Assembly: GCA_022578965.1 (NCBI GenBank)
Contig: MU400642.1
Location: 1 to 64,000, forward strand
Length of the DNA: 64,000 bases
DNA from: Xylaria sp. FL1777
Taxonomy: Eukaryota; Ascomycota; Sordariomycetes; Xylariales; Xylariaceae
Reading direction: 5' to 3'
Shown here: positions 57,034 through 64,000 of the stretch, one piece after another
How the letters are laid out: each line of letters starts with the position of its first letter
Position numbering within the stretch: position 1 is the first letter of the stretch
Translations under genes and position numbers: made by a program
Notes under the pieces: generated by a model
What the model was told of the DNA's origin: nothing
What the model saw: the letters and a program-made list of their open reading frames with translations, nothing else
The model's database searches: none

Positions 57034-60000
57034 GAGAGTGGCTGGCGAGGTGTATGAGAGCGAGGTTGGTCGTTAAAGACCATTCTGGATACCCATCCCA
57101 TATGAGGAGTTGTAAGTTGGACCATGTCATATTATAAGAGCATATGTGTTTTAGAATCAGCAGTATCATGAGGATACCTACACTAGTTCTCCTTGCCTAA
57201 TTGCGACCTTGTTGCACACTTTGGTTGAGCGGTCTAAGACATGAGGTACCAGTTGGCGATAGCGTATGTATCCGGCGTAATCGGGTTCGGCTTGGCATGA
57301 CGTGAGGCATGGTTCGCATAGGTGATCTTGTGTTGGGGCTAACTACTGTACCTAACTATGGACTTTTGGGTACCTGCTGGCAGCAATGCCCGCGGCCTTT
57401 CTTCAGCTGAACAGATACGGATTGCAACACTTAGAATATGACTTAAGTACATGGGTGACATTAGAACTTACACTAAGTAGTATATCTTGGCAGATGCGCA
57501 ATACCGGTTTACACGTGGTGTAGTTCCATTCCAGGCAGGTAGGTGCCTTGAAGCCATTCCACCTTGGTCAACTCAACCTCGGCTAGTTACGGAACAGCCA
57601 CCACAATACCACCAAGATCTTAGAATTAAGTAGTGTGGTTCTTCGATAGGCTGGAAAGCTAGGACCCAGCAAGGTCGACCGGCGCTCGCTTAAGCTGAGA
57701 CATACAGATAGACTACACATGCGGATATTTGATTTTGGTATATTCAAAATACCAGTTGAAACAATTACACCGCAACATAGATCTACCTAATGGGCAGTCA
57801 GTAATGTGACATGAGAGTCTCTAAGCGGTGTGAGGTCCGTCCGGGCGACTATAGGTATCTCTTCTCTGAATAGTAAAAACACGAGATATAGTAGTGTCTA
57901 ATTATCCCTTCTACTGCGTATATACTGTAACAATCCAAATTATCATACCGCGTACAGAGGCGGCCCGATACAAGCTTGCTAAATTGATAGAATGGTATTG
58001 TTGGCCCATTGATAGGTAGTTACATGTATTCTTTAACCTACCTAGGTAGCTGGGGAACTAGGTCCGTTATTGGCTTACTTCTATATCAAATAAGCACGGA
58101 GATGATACAAATCAGGATAGACAGCTGATAAGGTCCCGTCGAAGCACCAGCCTCTCAGTGGGCGTTTGAACCTTCCCATGCTGGTGCTTTGGATAAGGAC
58201 TTTTGTTTGTTTGTTTGTTTTCCTCTCTTAGAGAAAGTCTAAACGCAGGGGAATATCTGAAATTTTGGTAGGTAGTGGTGGTATCTGTCCTGGATCATGG
58301 TATAGATTATAGTACCTTATGACACTATCTAGATTGCAGGAAACGTTAAATTAGCTAAGCAGAATGAGCCAAACAATTCTAAACTTGGGTGTTAGACTAT
58401 GATCGGTCCGAAAAACACCAGAGTTCTGATCTGACCTCGTCCATTTATCCACACAATCATCTCGTGTATACTTACAATGTACTCTTCCAGTCTATCTAGT
58501 ATGAAGCATACATAAAACGGGGGAGGGTAAAGTTTTTTTGAGCACAAGACGAATCGCCACGCTAAGGGATGACTTATGCAGACAAGGGTAGCTCTGGCTG
58601 TTGGCCCTGCAACTGGGGCTAGGACGCGGGGAATACGCAGTAAACGTAGTTGCGCACGTGAGCACACGCTCCAGAAGAAGCAAGTAATTCTAGAACTCTC
58701 AGTAGCGCTGGGAAGTACCGGATGCTTGAATATATAGCATAGCGTAGAATATAGTATACTCAGTAGGTATGCTGAAAGATTGATGTTGTGGGTAGACAAC
58801 CCCATGCCAAGTGAAAAGCAAAGAGACGTTTGGACTGACTTCCTAGCCTCTTCTCTAGCTCCTTGTCCTACCGGTAGTGGTGTATTTCGCTACAGAGCCT
58901 AGGTAACCGAGAATGCGATCTCTCCCGCGGCTTTACCCGGTGGGCCTTCGTCCACAGTAGCTGTTGGCAGTAGCTGTTGGCTATTATACGTACAGTATTG
59001 TCATAGTGTAGACACAGTACCGTATGGTACTGCCCGTGGAGCGAGATCCTTGCCATCTTGACGGTCGTTATCTCTGGGCGTCGTCGAATGAGATACGAGA
59101 ATCCCACAGCGGGGGAGAACGGAGTTGACGGCTTGGCACGAGTTTCTGGGAACGTTATCAGTACTGGCTGGGTTAGATCGAGGCCGGTGTTACCGGCGCC
59201 ACCCTCTTTTTGCCACTGCAGCATGACTGTATGATGTAGTTTCCGCATGTTGTTTTTCCAGTAGATCGAGGCGCATGGTGCGATTGTGTCTTCGTGCTGC
59301 AGACAGAACTGTACCTTCATTGTGCTTCTGCTTGTTATGCAGCCTACCTTGCTCAAGGCTTCCGATCTGCAGCAGCTGACAACCAACTCTCGATAATTGT
59401 TACACCCGACGAAGATCCACACAGCTCCAGTACGGTAGCTGGTAACTACGTACTGGATTATCGACCTACCTATGCGTAGGCGTAGACATAGGCATATCGT
59501 TATTAGCTGGCGCCGCTGATAACATGGCTTGTAAATGGGCTGGGCTAGACGCAGCTTGACCACTCGCATTGGGGATGTCATATCAGTGAATTGTCTGATA
59601 TTCCGTACATCATATGTGTAGGCTGACGGACAAAGAAGCGGTGATCCATGACGAGTCGTATCGCTTCTATACTGTGAGACAATGGATGTCGAAGTAAGAC
59701 CGGCCGTCTCACCGGTCTGGTTCAGTACAATTTAAGTGAGTACTTATCTAAACCTTCCCTTGTTAGAAATATGGCTGCAAAGAAGCAAGACGTTTGATTA
59801 CCTTAATTCACAAGTGTTGCCTTAAGGTCTCTTTTCACGCTAAACCGGTGCGCTGTACGTGGTGGTGTCCTGGAATCTGGTTCCTCCTGTGCCACTACAG
59901 GCAGAGGTATCCGGTATCTGTACTATACGCAGCATCTACCTCTGCGTCGATATCATCGGTACCTGCGGGTTAGTCTGGCCAATAGCCCACAGAAAGTGTT

Positions 60001-60546
60001 TTGCAGGTTTTCTAGTGTAGTCCATAGCAGATCCATACTGAGTACTCGTGTGTACCACACAGGATACTGTTTGTACAGGGGGACAAACTCTCCCGTTGTA
60101 AGCCTATCAGCGCCAGCGAGATCCATGCGGCGGCGCTAGCTAGGCCTGCACACCCAAGGTCCTTCCCCTTCCAGAAGGACACCATGTTGACCCCATACCT
60201 TGTGTGGTGTACCGAGAGATAGGACCACACGATCACCACCGGCCTGGTGAATGAGTGAAAAAAATGGACTTGGCCGGCAGCCCAATCAAGCAGCTCAGCT
60301 CGATCGCTGCGCAGGCGGGAAGTCTTGGCGCTTGTGCAACTAGTTGCTATAATACTGCATCCATCTCCTCTCCCGGATGCGTGCTGGCGAGAGAAAGAGA
60401 AATCTTCAGCCCTTTCGGCCACAACCCTTTTTCCTACTTCACCCTTCGCCGTCTTGTTTCTCCGAAGACACCCCCCCAGCTAGGTCAGTAGCGCTGATCT
60501 AGGCTCGCTGAGAAAGTCTCGGAGTTAGGACATCTCGCGCTGCACA
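57034..60546. other. Gene-free stretch of 3.5 kb
   Basis: No gene supported on either strand. It contains a CTACCTAGGTAGC-type motif at about 58,037-58,050, a TTTG tetranucleotide run at about 58,203-58,220 and, at the end, the promoter of the nucleoside transporter. A D-arm-like GGTTGAGCGGTCTAAGAC at about 57,222-57,240 has no tRNA body around it. Confidence 0.5.
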
Positions 60547-62683
60547 ATGAGTTCTTCGGATGAGAAGGGCTATAGCCCCGGCGCCTCTCCACTAGAGAGT
60601 GAGCATCGCCATGAACATCTGCATGAGCATGTCCATGAGCATATCCATCACGGCGGTGCCGCTGCTGCCCACGCCAACCACCCTCACGAGGTCGTGTATG
60701 CCGACATGACGCAGCAGGATCGGCCGAAGAGCATGGAGAAGAACCCCGACTTTCCTGCTACCGAGAAGGCGTCGCTGGGCACTGACGAAGAGATTGGCAA
60801 CGTTGACCGGTCGCACGACAGCAACAACGAGTGGACGACGAGTGGCTTTATCAAGAAGTGGTACCGGAGGCTGCGGGGTCCGATTCACCTCTTCATTTGG
60901 CTAGTCTTTACTGCGTGAGTCCCAACTTGGCCTTTGACGTTTCCTCTCACGAGACGTCCTCCCACTCGTCAAGACCGTTAACTGACGCACATTGCGTTGC
61001 GCCGTAATAGCTGGTGGATTTTCGGTCTCGTCAAGTTTCGCAAGACAAAGAATTGGTTGATCCCGTTCCTGGTTTACCTTGCTATAACGCTGCGCATCAT
61101 CACCCTCTGGATTCCCGTCAGATATGTGTTCGACCCGGTCAAGATGGTGTGGCGTCATACCGTCTTCAGGGTCTACGAGCTTATCCCCAAGTACCTCCAC
61201 CAGCCACTCGCTGCCCTCGGAACAGTCGCCGTCTTTCTTCTGGGCACCCTGGTGCCTGCAGAGGAGGGCGATAACACGAGACTCGGCCGTCTCCAGGCTC
61301 TTTTCGGTCTGGTTGTCATACTCTTCGTCCTGGCGGTAACCTCGAGGAAATTCTCTGCTATTCCCTGGCATACCGTCATTGGTAAGTAACGAGCAAGTCC
61401 CGCCTATCGGAAGGATTCAGTACAATGTTAGTTGACACATGATCCCAGGCGGTATGCTGACTCAGTTCATCATTGCCCTCTTCGTGCTGCGAACACATGC
61501 TGGTTACGATATCTTCAGCTTCATTTCCCAACTCGCTCGTCTGTTGCTGGGCTTCGCCGACCAGGGTGTTGTATTCTTAACAGACGACAGTGTACCCAAA
61601 ATAGGTTGGTTCTTGATTGGTGTCATTCCACCCATCATCTTCTTCGTTGCCCTGGTTTCTCTCCTCTTCCACGTCGGGCTTATCCAATGGTTTATCGGTA
61701 AATTTGCTGTTTTCTTCTACTGGACTCTGCGAGTATCAGGAGGTGAAGCCGTTGTCGCGTCAGCTACCCCCTTTATCGGCCAGGGTGAATCCGCCATGTT
61801 GATTCGTCCCTTCGTTCCATATCTCACCCTGGCGGAGTTGCACCAGGTTATGACCTGTGGTTTTGCCACAATCGCTGGTTCCGTGCTTGTCGCCTATATA
61901 GGACTAGGACTCAATGCTCAGGCGCTCGTCTCGTCCTGCATTATGTCTATTCCCGCATCGCTCGCCATTTCCAAGATGCGATACCCCGAGACCGAAGAGT
62001 CGCTGACCGCCGGAAAGGTGGTTATACCAGAGAATGAGGAGGACAAGGCGGCCAACCCGTTGCATGCATTTGCCAACGGCGCCTGGCTGGGCCTCAAGAT
62101 TGCGGGCATGATCGTCGCTACGCTCCTCTGTATCATTGCTTTCGTTGGCCTCATCAACGGTCTTCTTACCTGGTGGGGTAGCTACTGGGGGATCGCAAAC
62201 CCTGACCTCACGCTCCAGTTCCTTCTTGGCTACATCTTTTACCCTGTCGCCTGGCTCCTGGGTGTACCTAAAGGCGAGCTCCTTCCGGTTGGTGAGCTTA
62301 TTGGCCAAAAGATTATTATTAACGAATTTGCTGCCTTCACTGCTCTCACCCATGAGCCTCGTTACATGGCACTGAGCCCTCGGGCGACTATCATTGCCAC
62401 GTATGCATGCTGTGTAAGTTTATGATCATGCGTCACCAAAGATGGACCTTCAAGAAACCTAGAAACTAATCCCGGCATGATATAGGGTTTCGGTAACATT
62501 GGCTCTCTCGGCACACAGATTGGTGTCCTTTCCCAGATCGCCCCGAATCGTGGTGGTGATGTCTCTAGAGTCGCCATCTCGGCTCTGATCGCTGGTATTT
62601 TCTCTACCCTAACCTCTGCAGCCGTTGCTGGTATGGTATATACGGAAGGGATTGGTCTGGCAAGTGTGGTACTGAATTCATAG
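60547..62683 (+). CDS. Concentrative nucleoside transporter (CNT family)
   Basis: Four exons, 60,547-60,914, 61,011-61,381, 61,449-62,413 and 62,486-62,683; all GT-AG; the frame closes to 633 residues. The first 100 residues are hydrophilic with an unusual His/Glu repeat (about residues 20-36, HRHEHLHEHVHEHIHH). Then come IHLFIWLVFTAWWIFG and further helices in exon 2. The CNT core follows: LIQWFIGKFAVFFYWTLRVSGGEAV, ATPFIGQGESAMLIRP (the nucleoside-binding GQxEs motif), the second-repeat NEFAAFTAL and GFGNIGSLGTQIG. These two discontinuous-helix motifs bind nucleoside and the coupling ion. It likely imports purine and pyrimidine nucleosides with H+ or Na+ at the plasma membrane. The last exon carries GFGNIGSL, so missing it would destroy the transport site. 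Confidence 0.95.
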
Positions 62684-64000
62684 AGATCATAACTTGATCG
62701 AAAAAAAAATACTAGGGTTAGAAGACATGTAGACGACATTATTAATGATCTACGAGATATGAACTCCTAAGTTGAAGGTGTAACCGAGCGGTGCAACGTC
62801 CGAAGCTTTTATCGTAGTCGCTTTGCCTACCTTCAAATATGTACCTGAGTTAAACCCGCTATTCCGCCGGAGTCCAGCGGCGTAGTGACTCACTCGCCGG
62901 GCAACGATTTTTGGGGCATCACATTAAACCTATTTTGGTAAGTATCCACAAGATATCCCTATCTCTTATACAAGTTAGGTTAGTGTTAAATTCTTTGCAG
63001 TCACTACCTGCTACTAGCTACTGTAAATATGGCTGGCTCACGTACGATTTAGGTAGATTATGGAGTGCCTAGCGGGGTGTTGCTGTGTTGGGTTTAGGGT
63101 GATGTCCGAAAAACACAAGCCCACTCATCGTCAGTCACGTAAAACGCATGGTTCGTCGCGCAAGCCACTAGCTTGCTTGTAAAGGGGGCATTGGGCAAAT
63201 GAACGCGTTGCAACTACATAACGATTATTTCATTGTAATACTGAGGACCATAAGTAGATTCAGCCGCAGACAAAACCTCCACTATAGTCTTGATCGAGGT
63301 CCAGATATTACCCCGAGCTAAGTTCTGCTGTGTATAGGGAGGGCAAACTCGACAGCTTTCCAATACCAGCTCTAGCTCAGTCAGCTCAGGATCTGTTATA
63401 TGAGGGCTCTAAGTCGACAAGTCATATGTATCAGGACGTAACCTTACACTGTAATTGGGTCCCTGACAAAGCCACCGCCGACTATAGCTGAGTAAGTAAA
63501 ACATATAACAGTATTACAAGCAACTTCCTCGGGCGATGTCACGTCACAGGGAGAAAGGACAGAGTATTTCGTACGTTGGAGTAGACATCTGGCTAGTATA
63601 TAGCTTTAATATATATGCCCCACAGTGCACAATAAAGTTGTGAGGATGGCTATTATTCCGAGTGAACCTCTTCTACACTCGACCGCCGTGTTAGCGTCGA
63701 CTTCCTGCGTGGGGGCTTCTTCTGATATCGGGATATTGCCGAGCGTGAAGAAACATCACAGAACAAGAAATCATGTCTCTTTGGTCTAACAGGCATAGTA
63801 GGGAGTACACCCACATGATGGTCCAAGGAAAAATTAGTAGCGGCTCTCTCTTTCGGTTATTGTTCTCTAATGCTTCAATAGTGCTAACTTCATCCTCAAA
63901 GTTTCTGGGCTGCTCTTTTCGTGCTCTCGTATCAATATTACCCAGTAGCTCTTAGCCTAGCAACCAGGACGTCTCTCGCAACACGTGATAGTTCCAAGCG
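62684..64000. other. Intergenic to end of window; no gene supported
   Basis: 3' flank of the nucleoside transporter and about 1.2 kb of further sequence without a recognisable gene. An A run at 62,701-62,709 may be near the polyadenylation site. Confidence 0.5.

Noticed and set aside
57222..57240. D-arm-like GGTTGAGCGGTCTAAGAC
   Set aside because: No acceptor, anticodon or T-arm partner at proper spacing.

Overview
This window is nuclear DNA from a filamentous ascomycete (Pezizomycotina, most likely a Sordariomycete). The grounds are intron-containing genes with mostly short GT-AG introns (about 50-220 nt), a fungal gene set (NACHT/STAND protein, pectate lyase, SEC11, BRF1, RRP3, SSF1, CNT transporter), long gene-free spacers carrying a dispersed TAGGTA/TACCTA motif, and a decayed AT-only block of the kind made by repeat-directed mutation. 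No prokaryotic or viral features were seen. Coordinates of spliced genes come from hand assembly: splice sites were chosen so that the frame closes and family motifs are restored.

Layout. 1 to about 5,440 is extremely AT-rich, has no genes, and shows a cytosine-loss signature that is not textbook CpA RIP. Next comes an unrecognised gene (5,670-7,449), then an aldo-keto reductase (9,131-10,153, +), a HIT protein (10,331-10,912, -), a five-exon DUF7708-like/NACHT protein (11,768 to about 15,371, -), the RNA polymerase subunit RPB12 (16,236-16,577, +), the GPN-loop GTPase GPN1 (16,929-18,167, -), a BTB/POZ protein (20,305-21,141, -), a six-exon multi-pass membrane protein (23,513-24,804, -), the signal peptidase SEC11 (26,932-27,554, +), the Pol III factor BRF1 (28,391-30,892, -), the splicing factor CWF19-like (31,839-33,983, +), a ubiquitin E2 (34,882-35,450, +), a TBC RabGAP (36,722-39,508, -), a 5.5-kb gene-free stretch, an acidic nuclear-type protein (45,042-45,855, +), a secreted pectate lyase (47,290-48,894, -), the DEAD-box helicase RRP3 (50,116-52,588, -), the Brix protein SSF1 (53,081-54,551, +), an MFSD5-type transporter (55,051-57,033, +) and a CNT nucleoside transporter (60,547-62,683, +).

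How genes relate. Most are housekeeping. RRP3 and SSF1 are both ribosome-biogenesis factors and are transcribed divergently from a spacer under 500 bp. RPB12 (shared polymerase subunit) and GPN1 (polymerase assembly/import GTPase) are tail to tail. BRF1 and CWF19 are divergent. The pectate lyase, aldo-keto reductase and two transporters are the metabolic genes.

Most notable points: the mutational context of the AT block; a 6-nt microexon and a GC-AG intron in RRP3, which has 13 exons; three introns that are stop-free and a multiple of three, so simple ORF calling reads through them; and a membrane-protein gene that only appears once its six exons are joined. No convincing undescribed multi-gene system was found.
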